Positions 1-8,496 of a stretch of 14,566 bases of DNA are shown here, piece after piece. Origin of the DNA: Dehalococcoidia bacterium. GTDB taxonomy: Bacteria; Chloroflexota; Dehalococcoidia; SZUA-161. Every line of letters begins with the position of its first letter. The stretch's first letter is position 1. A program made the position numbers and the translations under genes. The notes beneath the pieces are model-generated. The model had not been told where the DNA came from, did not search any database, and was given only the letters and a program-made list of their open reading frames with translations. Location: the NCBI GenBank assembly GCA_014859215.1, contig JACUUS010000042.1, positions 1 to 14,566 on the forward strand. Direction: 5' to 3'.

Positions 1-3000
1 ATACATGTCAGACAAGCCACGCAACGCTCGCCCTCTACTTCCGAGACTACCCCGCCTACCATGAGGTGAGGGCGGGAAAGGACCGTAACCGCCCTTGATA
101 CAGCGCCCCTGGCCTGCGCGATCGACTCCTCAATCGTCTTCGGCGCATGGGCAAGGCCGCACAGATATATTCCTTCATTCACGAAATCCAGCGGCCGCAG
201 CTTCATGTGAGCTTCCATGTAAAAGCCGTCCTGGGTCAGCGGAAGCTTCAGTTTGCTGGCGAATTCCGGCGCATCGGGCTGGGGCCGGATGGCGCTGCTG
301 AGAACGAGCAAGTCCGGCTCGAGAAGCAAGTCCGATCCCAGTATTGAGTCGAACACCTTCACCTTCAGGTTCTTGCCATCCTGTGTGACCTCCGGCTTCC
401 TGTCAACATCAAACCTGATGAATGTAACCCCCTTGTCCCTGGCCTCCCGGTACTTGAGCTCCTTCATACCGTAAGTGCGAATATCGCGGTACAGGATGTA
501 GACTTCAGCTTCAGGGTTCTTCTCCTTGAGCTTGATCGCGTTCTTGATCGCCTCACCGCAGCATACCCTGCTGCAGTACATGTGGTCTTCCTCCCGCGAC
601 CCCACGCACTGTATCATCGCCACCGACTTGAGTCCTTTGATGTCTTCTCCACCCTCGGCGATCTTCTTCTCAAAATCCGTCTGCGCCATCACCCGGTCGG
701 ACTGGCCCGCAAGGTACTCGGTGGGCTTGTACTCAACCGCGCCGGTAGCGAGAATAACGGCACCGTGCTCGATTTCCGTTGTCTCTCCGGCTGCAGAAAT
801 CACTGACTTGAAATTGCCTACGTAGCCGGAGAACTCCTGCAGCTGTGCGCCGGTATACACCTTGATCCGGGGCTCCTGCCTGACGCGCTCGACAACGGAC
901 TTGAGAAGGGCCTGGGGATCGGAACCTTCCAGCGTATAGTGAATATTCTTCAGGTTGCCCCCCAGTTCATTCTCCCTTTCGACAAGCGCTGTGTCGAATC
1001 CCTGCTCGGCCAGGCCCAGCGCGGCTGTCATACCGGCAAGACCGCCTCCTACTACGAGACCCTTCCTGGTTACCGCCGACGGTGATTTATGCAGGGGTTC
1101 CAGGGTCGCGGAGCGCGCGACCGCCATCCGAACAAGGTCCCTGGCCTTCTCGGTGGCCTCCGCGGAGTGCGTCGCGTGCACCCACGAACACTGGTCCCTG
1201 ATATTGGCCATTTCGAAGAGGTACTTGTTAAGACCCGCCTCCCTGATGCTGTCCTGGAAGAGCGGCTCGTGAGTCCTGGGACTGCATGATGCTACGACAA
1301 CACGGTTCAGCCCCTGCTCCTTTATGGTCTGGATTATCTTCACCTGCGCATCGGTGGAACATGTATAGAGGTTTTCTTCAGCATGGACCACATAGGGAAG
1401 GCTTCTGGCGTATTCCGCGACCGAAGGAACATCAACGACACGGGCAATGTTCGTTCCGCACCGGCACACGAATACGCCTATCCTCGGCTCCTGCCCGCTG
1501 ACGTCAATTTCGGGCGGGTATTCTTTCTCCACCACCATGCTGCCCCTGGCTTCGGCAATCGCGCCTGATGCGAGACTGGCCGCGCTGCTTCCATGCATAA
1601 CGGATTCCGGAATATCCATGGGCGCGTCGAAGACACCCGCCACGTAGATGCCCGGCTTCGAAGTCATGTTGGGCTGGAGTTCGTCGGTCTGGCAGAAACC
1701 AAACCTGTCGAGCTCTATGGACAGAATCCCCGCCAGCTTCTTCGTGCTGGTGGAAGGCGTCAGCCCGATAGAGAGCACGACCATGTCGAACTCCTCCTGG
1801 ACCTTCTTGCCGTCCTCGCCCGCATACTCCATGAGCAGGTTGTTGCTGCGCTGCAGCTCCTTGATGCCTGAGACTATGCCACGCACGTATTTCACGCCGA
1901 ACTTGCTTTTCGCAGACTCGTAATACCGTTCGAAGCCTTTGCCAAAGGCCCTCATATCGTTGAAAAAGATCGTCGGCTGTATTTCAGCGGCGTGTTCCCT
2001 TGCTATGATCGCCTGCTTGGTGGCGTACATGCAGCATACCGACGAGCAGTAATCACGCCCACAGGTCTCGTCCCGGGAGCCCACGCATTGTATCCAGGCC
2101 ACTTTTATTGGATGCTTGCCGTCCGAAGGCCGCAGCACCTGCCCCTGGAACGGGCCCGAAGCCGATAGAATGCGCTCGAACTGCAGGCTCGTAACCACGT
2201 TGGGCATTCGCCCGTACCCGTATTCAGGCTTGAGGACCGCGTCGAAAGGCTCGAAACCGGGGGCGAGCACCATTGAGCCAACCTGAAGCTCGAGCACCTC
2301 ATCTTTCATAGTATGGTCAAGAGCATGAGCCTGGCAGGCCGCGACGCACTGGTAACACTCGCTGCACAGCCCGCAGGCGACGCACCTTGCCGCCTCTGCC
2401 CTGGCCTGCTCTTCCGTCAGGGCGTGCATCACTTCCCGGAAATCGCTCTTTCTCTCCTGTGCGGAAACGTGCGACGGTTTTTCACGCGGCTGCTTCTCGA
2501 TATCATCGAGAGTAACGTCCACCTTGGTGAAATCGCGGTCGCGACCGGCCCTGAGATCGTCACGACGCAGGTACCTGTCAATCGATATGGCCGCTTCCTT
2601 TCCGGCGGCTATGGCCTCGATAACGGTTGCCGGCCCGAGAACAGCGTCCCCACCGGCAAACACACCGGGAATATTCGTCTGCAGTGTGACCTTGTCCACC
2701 TTCACGGTCGAGCCTCTTCCTGTTTCAATAGGGCTTTTCGGCCCCAGGAACGACAGGTCGGGGGACTGGCCGATCGCTGGTATTACGTTGTCCACCTCGA
2801 TTTTAAACTCCGAACCCTTCACAGGTACGGGCCGGCGGCGTCCGCTCTCATCGGGCTCGCCCAGTTCCATGCGGATGCACTCGATGGCGCTCACCTTCCC
2901 GCTGCTGCCGATAATCCTGGAGGGCGCCACCAGGTACTGGATCTTGATGCCTTCCTCCTCCGCCTCCACTATTTCCTCTTCGTTAGCCGGCATTTCCTGC

Positions 3001-4262
3001 CTCGAACGGCGATAGAGTATATAGACTTCTTTCGCGCCAAGCCGCAGCGCGGACCTTGCGGCATCGATTGCCACGTTGCCGCCGCCTATTACTGCAACCT
3101 TCTGGCCAATGGCGACGGTGTTCCCCAGGTTCACATCCCAGAGGAATCCTACACCCGAAAGGACGCCTCCCAGGTCTTCGCCTTGGACATCCATCCGGTT
3201 GTTGCGGTGAGCTCCCACCGCAACAAAGGTCGCTTCATAGCCCTGAGCCGCCAGGTCTTCAAGCTTGACCGAATCACCGACGCGGGTGTTCGTCTTTATC
3301 TCGACGCCCGCGGACTTGATGAAATCGATCTCCGCGTTCAGCACGTCCTTACCCAGCCTGTAGGACGGGATTCCCACGGCCATCATACCGCCGGCGACCG
3401 GCAGTGCTTCGAACACCGTGGGCTGGTACCCCCACAGGGCGAGGTAGTAAGCCGCCGTCAGCCCGGCCGGGCCCGAACCGACTATGGCAACCTTCTTGTT
3501 CTTGCTCTCCATCCGGGCCGGAGGCTGGTCTTCGCCTGAAGCTCTCACCGTATCCGCGGCGAACCTCTTAAGCTGGCAAATCGCCACCGGCTCGTCCACT
3601 TTTCCACGGGTGCATTCCATCTCGCACGGATGCGTGCAAACACGTCCGCAAACAGCGGGGAACGGGTTCTCTTCCCTGATCAGGTTGAGGGCTTCCCTGT
3701 ACTTGCCTTCCGCGATGAGGGCTACGTAACCCTGCACGCTGATATGGGCCGGGCACGCAATCTTGCAGGGGGAAGTCCCTCTCTTGCTTATGGCCATAGC
3801 GCTGGGAATAGCCTGCGGGTAGCGCTTGTACACGGCCTTCCGAATCGCCAGTCCTTCCTCGAACTCACTCCCGAGACTTACGGGACAGACCGATACGCAG
3901 TCCCCGCACGAGCTGCACTTGCTCATATCGATGAACCGGGGCTTTTTCAGTACCTTGACGGTGAAGTTGCCTTCCTCGCCCTGCACGGACTGGAGCTCGG
4001 CATTGGTGATAAGCTCGATATTGAGATGCCTGCCCACCTCGATCAGCTTCGGCGAAATCATACACATGGAGCAGTCATTTGTCGGGAATGTCTTGTCAAG
4101 CTGGGACATTCTTCCGCCGATGGACGTATTCTCCTCGACCATGTAGACTTTGAACCCGGAGTTGGCCAGGTCCAGGGCCGACTGCATCCCGCATATACCG
4201 CCGCCAACCACCATAACGGCCCCTGTCTTGTTTGAATCCCGTTGCTTCCCGTTGCTGCTCAT
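1..4262 (-). CDS. hdrA: HdrA-GltD-HdrA fusion, heterodisulfide-reductase-like flavoprotein (3' partial)
   Basis: The frame stays open from ATG 4262 to the left edge (1420 codons), so the C-terminus is missing. Order of modules: an FAD Rossmann motif (GGGICG, about 20-25); an HdrA-type NDCSMC segment with C64 and C67; a ferredoxin motif CSSCGDCVSVCP (C116-C126); a GltD-like Fe-S helical domain (CKIAC at 166-170); GltD FAD and NAD(P) sites (GSGPAG 262-267; GGGN near 393); a Cys-rich stretch CVACGLCSECYQC (627-639); an HdrA core with CVGSR (C726) and a CC pair (743-744). A second HdrA half follows: VCRCG (933-935), C968, ASCSPRTHEP (C993), an FAD site (1072-1078), CVGSR (C1219), and a terminal ferredoxin motif beginning at C1414. 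It should be a cytosolic flavin/Fe-S protein moving electrons between NAD(P)H, ferredoxin and HdrB; the substrates are inferred. It starts 15 nt after hdrB behind a GGACGGG-type RBS. Confidence 0.9.
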   Translation of the reverse strand, partial: MSSNGKQRDSNKTGAVMVVGGGICGMQSALDLANSGFKVYMVEENTSIGGRMSQLDKTFPTNDCSMCMISPKLIEVGRHLNIELITNAELQSVQGEEGNFTVKVLKKPRFIDMSKCSSCGDCVSVCPVSLGSEFEEGLAIRKAVYKRYPQAIPSAMAISKRGTSPCKIACPAHISVQGYVALIAEGKYREALNLIREENPFPAVCGRVCTHPCEMECTRGKVDEPVAICQLKRFAADTVRASGEDQPPARMESKNKKVAIVGSGPAGLTAAYYLALWGYQPTVFEALPVAGGMMAVGIPSYRLGKDVLNAEIDFIKSAGVEIKTNTRVGDSVKLEDLAAQGYEATFVAVGAHRNNRMDVQGEDLGGVLSGVGFLWDVNLGNTVAIGQKVAVIGGGNVAIDAARSALRLGAKEVYILYRRSRQEMPANEEEIVEAEEEGIKIQYLVAPSRIIGSSGKVSAIECIRMELGEPDESGRRRPVPVKGSEFKIEVDNVIPAIGQSPDLSFLGPKSPIETGRGSTVKVDKVTLQTNIPGVFAGGDAVLGPATVIEAIAAGKEAAISIDRYLRRDDLRAGRDRDFTKVDVTLDDIEKQPREKPSHVSAQERKSDFREVMHALTEEQARAEAARCVACGLCSECYQCVAACQAHALDHTMKDEVLELQVGSMVLAPGFEPFDAVLKPEYGYGRMPNVVTSLQFERILSASGPFQGQVLRPSDGKHPIKVAWIQCVGSRDETCGRDYCSSVCCMYATKQAIIAREHAAEIQPTIFFNDMRAFGKGFERYYESAKSKFGVKYVRGIVSGIKELQRSNNLLMEYAGEDGKKVQEEFDMVVLSIGLTPSTSTKKLAGILSIELDRFGFCQTDELQPNMTSKPGIYVAGVFDAPMDIPESVMHGSSAASLASGAIAEARGSMVVEKEYPPEIDVSGQEPRIGVFVCRCGTNIARVVDVPSVAEYARSLPYVVHAEENLYTCSTDAQVKIIQTIKEQGLNRVVVASCSPRTHEPLFQDSIREAGLNKYLFEMANIRDQCSWVHATHSAEATEKARDLVRMAVARSATLEPLHKSPSAVTRKGLVVGGGLAGMTAALGLAEQGFDTALVERENELGGNLKNIHYTLEGSDPQALLKSVVERVRQEPRIKVYTGAQLQEFSGYVGNFKSVISAAGETTEIEHGAVILATGAVEYKPTEYLAGQSDRVMAQTDFEKKIAEGGEDIKGLKSVAMIQCVGSREEDHMYCSRVCCGEAIKNAIKLKEKNPEAEVYILYRDIRTYGMKELKYREARDKGVTFIRFDVDRKPEVTQDGKNLKVKVFDSILGSDLLLEPDLLVLSSAIRPQPDAPEFASKLKLPLTQDGFYMEAHMKLRPLDFVNEGIYLCGLAHAPKTIEESIAQARGAVSRAVTVLSRPHLMVGGVVSEVEGERCVACLTC

Positions 4263-4277
4263 GATCCCGTCCTGCTC

Positions 4278-5132
4278 TTAGATTAAGCCCTTACTGCGCA
4301 AGAAAGGCCTCGGGTCAACTATATGCCTGCCCAACCACTTCTCCACCGCCGGGTCGCCGAAAGCGAGGCCCATAAGCTCGCTGAAATAGAATACCGGCAC
4401 GTTGTACTCTTTTCCGGCTTCCTGCGAGATCTCCTTCTGCTTGCTGTCCAGATTCATGTGACACATGGGGCAGGCGACAACGATACAGTCTGCTCCCGCC
4501 TCTTCGGCCATATCGAACAGCTTCTGGGTCAGTTTCATCTGTATGTCAGGCCTGGTGAGCGTCAGGCTTCCGCCGCAGCAATCGGTCTTGTACGACCAGT
4601 TCTTCACATTCGCACCCAGGCTCTTCAGAATGCAGTCCATCTCCAGCGGGTTTTCCGCGTTCTTCGCATCGGTGATTTTCGGAGGTCTGGCAGTGAGGCA
4701 GCCGTAGTAGGATACCGGGCTGATGGCTGCCAGGGATTTCCTTACCCTGTCCCTGATTTCCTTCTCGCCGACATTGACCCAGAAAAAGTCCACAACGGAC
4801 TTCACTCTGGCCTTGCCCTCATAGACACCGGCTATGCCTTCCACCGGCTTGCCGTCGAGCATGTGCTTTTCCGCCACCTTCAGCCTCTGGTAGCAGGCGG
4901 CGCATGGTACAACCACATCGAGCCCGGTCTTTTCCGCCAGGGCAAGGTTGCGGGCCGCCAGGGCTACAGCCAGCCTGTCGTTGGTTACGTGAGCCGATGA
5001 GGACCCGCAGCAAGTCCAGTCTTCAAGTTCGTGAAAATGGACTCCCAGGCTTTTCGAAACGGCTTCGACAGATTCGAGATATTCTCGCGCCAGTCCTTCA
5101 AGAGAACACCCGGGGTACAGTGTGGCCTCCAT
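4278..5132 (-). CDS. hdrB: HdrB-like subunit with two CCG domains
   Basis: A 284-residue protein of normal HdrB length. It has two complete cysteine-rich CCG repeats: C9, C41-C42, C77, C80, and C145, C185-C186, C221, C224. In HdrB these bind noncubane [4Fe-4S] clusters that do the disulfide (or related) chemistry of the complex. No signal peptide or membrane segment is visible, so it should be cytosolic. ATG 5132 lies 2 nt after the hdrC stop, with an AAGG RBS inside the hdrC end, which implies translational coupling. The physiological acceptor cannot be read from the sequence. A bacterium without CoM/CoB would use another disulfide, or a partner such as a MetF-type protein; this is inference. 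Confidence 0.93.
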   Translation of the reverse strand: MEATLYPGCSLEGLAREYLESVEAVSKSLGVHFHELEDWTCCGSSSAHVTNDRLAVALAARNLALAEKTGLDVVVPCAACYQRLKVAEKHMLDGKPVEGIAGVYEGKARVKSVVDFFWVNVGEKEIRDRVRKSLAAISPVSYYGCLTARPPKITDAKNAENPLEMDCILKSLGANVKNWSYKTDCCGGSLTLTRPDIQMKLTQKLFDMAEEAGADCIVVACPMCHMNLDSKQKEISQEAGKEYNVPVFYFSELMGLAFGDPAVEKWLGRHIVDPRPFLRSKGLI

Positions 5133-5134
5133 AG

Positions 5135-5704
5135 CTATCCTTTCCGCTCCGCTGCGCGGAATATATCCTTTACCTGCTTGTTGCCTCCCAGTTTGGCGGG
5201 CAGTACCTTGACTTTGCCTTTCTTGAACATGCTCATGCCGGTACCAGCCTGGTCCATGACACCTTTCAGCCCGCCGCTCTTGAGAGCGTAGGTCACCGCC
5301 ATCGAAGCCTCGTGCACCCTGCCAAATCTCTTCATGGATGCAAGGAAGGCATCATGAAATATGGGAATGTTCTTCTGGGAGGGCGTCGCTTCCTTCCTCG
5401 AAATCTGCCTCAGGGTGTCCATTACATGAGCTATATCGATGCTGTTCGGGCACCTGGTTGTGCAAGTCTCGCACGAAGCGCAAACCCATATAGTGTCGCT
5501 AGCCAGCACCTGCTCCCGGAGTCCAAGATGGACACTGCGCATCAATTTGTGAGGGACGATGTCCATGGCGAAGCTTACGGGACAACCATTTGTACACTTC
5601 TCGCACTGGAAACACGCTGAAACCTTCTCTCCACTCAATGCTTCCACCTTCTTGCGGAATGAAGAGTCAGGCCTTATCTCCTGCGGTAACTCTTTGACTG
5701 TCAT
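5135..5704 (-). CDS. hdrC: HdrC-like ferredoxin subunit
   Basis: A 189-residue protein with two [4Fe-4S] motifs: CFQCEKCTNGCP (C31, C34, C37, C41) and CASCETCTTRCP (C75, C78, C81, C85). It is followed by the helical C-terminal part typical of HdrC. HdrC passes electrons between HdrA and HdrB. I chose ATG 5704 because a GAGG RBS sits just upstream. A GTG at 5737 in the same frame would add 11 residues but has no clear RBS. It is the first gene of the hdrC-hdrB-hdrA operon and lies about 158 nt downstream of the predicted transcription start. Confidence 0.92.
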   Translation of the reverse strand: MTVKELPQEIRPDSSFRKKVEALSGEKVSACFQCEKCTNGCPVSFAMDIVPHKLMRSVHLGLREQVLASDTIWVCASCETCTTRCPNSIDIAHVMDTLRQISRKEATPSQKNIPIFHDAFLASMKRFGRVHEASMAVTYALKSGGLKGVMDQAGTGMSMFKKGKVKVLPAKLGGNKQVKDIFRAAERKG

Positions 5705-5868
5705 ATCCTGCCTCTTTCCGTACGGACATGCGGGCACGGCATGTTCCGGTTGTGACTGGAAATGGTTGGTGTGACCGGGGGCTTCAGTGGAACTGGTGAG
5801 GCGCTACGTATGATCGAGGTAATTCGTGAGCTCTCGAAGGCAATCGTTTCCACCTGTACCTCGCGTTT

Positions 5869-5897
5869 ATGATAGCACAAAAGAACGCACCAGTCTA
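5869..5897 (-). promoter_or_regulatory. Putative sigma70 promoter of hdrCBA
   Basis: On the minus strand the sequence reads TAGACT, a 17-nt spacer, then TATCAT, with a TGC immediately before the -10 (extended -10). It lies between the DUF488 gene and hdrC. The predicted start near 5862 would give a leader of about 158 nt. I saw no known riboswitch fold in that leader. Confidence 0.45.
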
Positions 5898-5973
5898 TTC
5901 TTAGCTTGCCTTATTTCTCCCCACCGGAACGTGCTTATTCCCGGAGCCAATCGTAGCCTGGTACCGCCGCGGG

Positions 5974-6501
5974 TTACGCTCCTGATCCGGGCGGATAGAA
6001 AACCCCGTCATCCACCAGGCAGGCAAAGGGAGTAAGCGAGTGAAGCCGGCGGGCAGCCCCGCCCATGATATGCTCAACGCGCACTCCCTGAACGCATAAT
6101 GCATCAGCTATAAGCCGGCGATGGCAGCGCCAGGGGAGAGCCTCTGCGCACATCAAGACAGGCACATTGCTCTCAGCCAGCGCAATCAACTCCTCGAGGT
6201 TCTCCCGAAACTCCGCCGTCTGCATGTGATCGGCGAATCCACGGAACCCAGCGCTGCGCCAGCCCAGGTTGGGCGAATCAGGACGCGGACGGCGCAGCCC
6301 GCCCAACCCGCTCCTATGACAGTAGCCGATACTTTCCCTCAACAGCGCCTCCTCCAGGGCAGCGCTGTTGAATTGCGGATTGCGCCGTGAACGCGGAATG
6401 GTCCTGACATCTACAACCAGGCCTGCGCCATTGCTCCTGAGCATCTCGATGAATTGTTCGAGAGGCCTGGTTGAGTGCCCGATTGTCAGAACAGTGTTCA
6501 T
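5974..6501 (-). CDS. DUF488 family protein
   Basis: A 175-residue protein with the DUF488 signatures: an N-terminal TIGHST (6-11), VDVRTIPRSR (30-39), and the C-terminal CAEALPWRCHR (118-128). The family is widespread and its biochemical role is not settled; the conserved Cys, Glu and His residues suggest an enzyme or metal site. An in-frame start at 6555 would add 18 residues, but ATG 6501 puts the conserved TIGHS at the usual position near the N-terminus. The RBS is weak (GGACACG). It lies upstream of hdrC on the same strand, but a 270-base gap with its own promoter makes it separate from the hdr operon. Confidence 0.85.
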   Translation of the reverse strand: MNTVLTIGHSTRPLEQFIEMLRSNGAGLVVDVRTIPRSRRNPQFNSAALEEALLRESIGYCHRSGLGGLRRPRPDSPNLGWRSAGFRGFADHMQTAEFRENLEELIALAESNVPVLMCAEALPWRCHRRLIADALCVQGVRVEHIMGGAARRLHSLTPFACLVDDGVFYPPGSGA

Positions 6502-6615
6502 TCGTGTCCGTATCCGGCAGTCACGCGATGATCTCCCACTTACAGAATACAGCATTCATAAACGCAGCGCGATAAGCGCCGCTTCGGGTTTCACCCGGTG
6601 TCAGTCACGCTTCAG

Positions 6616-6644
6616 TAGAAACCGAATACGAGTTATGCTAGAAT
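6616..6644 (+). promoter_or_regulatory. Putative sigma70 promoter of the metF-like gene
   Basis: TAGAAA, a 17-nt spacer, then TAGAAT, preceded by TGC (extended -10). The predicted start near 6651 gives a leader of about 83 nt. That leader holds a CTCAGC/GCTGAG hairpin at 6690-6707. Confidence 0.45.
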
Positions 6645-6733
6645 ACTCAAGGGTGACGGCCCGGGGCATACCGGCCTTGCCCTGATTACTCAGCTCCCAG
6701 GCTGAGCAGCAAGCACAAGCTAGAGGGAGGGCT

Positions 6734-7657
6734 ATGAAGTCCAATAGCAAACTGGAGAAAATACTCGAAAGCGGCCACTTTGCCGTCACCGGCGAGTTGG
6801 GTCCTCCTACGAGTGCTAACGCTGAGGTCATAAGGAAGAAGGCAAGATATTTAAAGGGCAATGTGGATGCCGTGAACGTCACCGACGGGCAGACTGCCGT
6901 GGTCCGGATGTCCAGCTGGGCTGCCTGTATTATCGGGAAAGAGGAAGGCCTCGAGCCGACTGTCCAGATGACCTGCCGGGACCGGAACCGGATCGCAATG
7001 CAGATGGACATACTTGGCGTAGCCGCCATGGGAATCAACAATATGCTGTGCCTGACAGGCGACCACCAGATATTCGGAAACCATCCGATGGCCAGAGGCG
7101 TATACGATCTGGACTCGATCCAGCTTATCAAGATGGTGAAGGATATGCGGGACGAGAAGAAGTTCCAGTGCGGAGACACGATGGATGTCGAGCCCAGGTT
7201 GTTCATTGGAGCGGCGGAGAACCCGTTCGCCGATCCCTTCGAGTTCAGAGTGTTCCGCCTGGCGAATAAGATAGCGGCGGGCGCAGACTTCATCCAGACA
7301 CAGATCATCTACAATGTTGAGAAGTTTGCCCGCTGGATGGAAGAAATACGCGATCAGGGTCTCGATAAGAAGATCAAGGTGCTCGCCGGTGTAGCGCCCA
7401 TAAAGTCCATCGGCGCGGCAAGGTACATGCAGACCAAGGTACCCGGAATGGATGTTCCCGAACCACTTATCACCCGCTTGAAGGGGGTTCCCAAGGAACA
7501 GGTCTCCAAAGAGGGCATCAAACAGTGTGTTGACATAATACAGCAGATAAGAGAAATCAAGGGCGTCGCCGGAATCCACCTGATGGCAATCGAGTGGGAA
7601 GAGGCGGTCCCCGAGATAATGGAAATGGCAGGCCTCCTGCCGCGACCTCAGGCTTAA
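6734..7657 (+). CDS. metF: Methylenetetrahydrofolate reductase-like protein (MetF family)
   Basis: A 307-residue single-domain TIM-barrel flavoprotein. It has the MetF hallmarks: GELGPP with the probable catalytic Glu21, VTDGQ (49-53), TCRDRNR (80-86), LTGDH with Asp110, and FIQTQIIYNVEKF near 196-208. The family reduces methylene-THF to methyl-THF with FAD. It is the short bacterial form without a regulatory domain. The RBS is strong (GGGAGGG directly before CT-ATG), and the gene has its own promoter and terminator, so it is probably monocistronic. It is transcribed away from the hdrCBA operon. In acetogens such as Moorella, MetF works with MetV and Hdr subunits; no metV is seen here. Several proteins of this family are annotated only as MTHFR-like, so the exact substrate is less certain than the fold. 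Confidence 0.85.
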   Translation: MKSNSKLEKILESGHFAVTGELGPPTSANAEVIRKKARYLKGNVDAVNVTDGQTAVVRMSSWAACIIGKEEGLEPTVQMTCRDRNRIAMQMDILGVAAMGINNMLCLTGDHQIFGNHPMARGVYDLDSIQLIKMVKDMRDEKKFQCGDTMDVEPRLFIGAAENPFADPFEFRVFRLANKIAAGADFIQTQIIYNVEKFARWMEEIRDQGLDKKIKVLAGVAPIKSIGAARYMQTKVPGMDVPEPLITRLKGVPKEQVSKEGIKQCVDIIQQIREIKGVAGIHLMAIEWEEAVPEIMEMAGLLPRPQA

Positions 7658-7683
7658 GGCTGGTAATTCGACTTGCGCACATT

Positions 7684-7711
7684 AAGGCGACCCCCGGCGG
7701 GTCGCCTTTTT
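7684..7711 (+). terminator. Rho-independent terminator of the metF-like gene
   Basis: A perfect 10-bp stem (AAGGCGACCC / GGGTCGCCTT) with a 5-nt loop CCGGC, followed directly by further T residues. It begins 26 nt after the stop codon. Confidence 0.9.
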
Positions 7712-7854
7712 CTCCGAATGAGAACAGGGCAGGCGGGCGAGCCGCCGGCATCGCCCCTACCAATCCCGGCCCCGGAGTTTCCGCCACGACGCAGCAGATT
7801 ACGATAACCAGGTCGCCGATTCCTTTGCGTGGGAATCGCTCTGATCGAAGCTCG
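7712..7854. other. Gene-free stretch with inverted repeats
   Basis: Part of the 344-base gap between the metF-like gene and the first MaoC gene. I see no credible gene. It holds GGGCGA-N10-TCGCCC at 7735-7756, next to CCCTACC, which looks like a degenerate copy of GGGGCGA-type intergenic repeats common in such genomes. It also holds GATTCC-N8-GGAATC at 7819-7838. Confidence 0.35.
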
Positions 7855-7883
7855 TTGACAAAGTCAAGAGGATATGGTTGAAT
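7855..7883 (+). promoter_or_regulatory. Putative sigma70 promoter of the MaoC/NMO operon
   Basis: A consensus TTGACA, a 17-nt spacer, then TTGAAT with a TGG just before it (extended -10 pattern). The predicted start is near 7890, about 112 nt before the first MaoC start codon. Confidence 0.5.
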
Positions 7884-8001
7884 ATTACGGGTTCGTGCCG
7901 TCCCGCACGACTCTTCTTTTCACCGGCACCGTATCCAGTCATAAACAACGGCGACATCCAGGGGTCGAATTACGATACTAGAATCCAGAGGGAGGTACTG
8001 A

Positions 8002-8466
8002 ATGGTTCCAGAGGAATTGAAGCAGTACATTGGCAAAGTTGACCCGCCACATGTCAGGGAGGTCGAGAGAGGAGCTATACGCAGGTATGCCGAAGCCGTG
8101 GAAAACCCGAACCCTCTCTACTTCGACGAAGAGTATGCGGCAGATTCAAGGTACGGCGGCATCATAGCGCCGCCGGGGTTCTTCGGCTGGAGCATTAAAG
8201 GGGCGACGAGTTCGGAGGGCATTGTCGGCTTGATGACCGCCATGATTAACGCAGGTTATTACAGGATACTCGACGGCGGTATAACTTACGAGTTTTTCTT
8301 GCCGGTCCGCGCCGGTGACATCCTCGTCGCCAGCCCGAAGGTGAAGGATGTAACCGCCAGAGAAGGCAAATCAGGGACAATGATCATTTGCCAGTTCGAA
8401 ACGAGCTACCTTAATCAGAATGGTGACCTGGTAGCCACTGCATCCCAGAACCTCATCGGGCGATAG
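8002..8466 (+). CDS. MaoC-like dehydratase subunit, probably non-catalytic (HadA-type)
   Basis: A 154-residue single hot-dog protein of the MaoC N-terminal (FAS1-like dehydratase) type. The region normally reading GD.NP.H reads ENPNPLYFDEEYA (34-46). The catalytic Asp is Asn35 and the His is Tyr40, while the surrounding frame and the following PPGFFG are kept. Such subunits pair with a catalytic partner, as HadA does with HadB in mycobacteria, and the partner gene lies 30 nt downstream. The RBS is strong (GGGAGG). It probably shapes the acyl-chain pocket of a heterodimeric enoyl-CoA hydratase; the substrate is unknown. Confidence 0.82.
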   Translation: MVPEELKQYIGKVDPPHVREVERGAIRRYAEAVENPNPLYFDEEYAADSRYGGIIAPPGFFGWSIKGATSSEGIVGLMTAMINAGYYRILDGGITYEFFLPVRAGDILVASPKVKDVTAREGKSGTMIICQFETSYLNQNGDLVATASQNLIGR

Positions 8467-8496
8467 GCCTATCTCTAAGCATTGAAGGAGAAATAC

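Noticed and set aside
2313..3539. Long plus-strand frame of 408 codons
   Set aside because: It lies antisense to the GltD-like part of the HdrA fusion, whose motifs and frame are unambiguous; its own translation shows no domain.
4323..5000. Plus-strand frame of 225 codons
   Set aside because: Antisense to hdrB, which has both CCG repeats intact.
6601..7308. Minus-strand frame of 235 codons (and another at 6851-7579)
   Set aside because: Antisense to the MetF-like gene, which has a strong RBS and conserved motifs.
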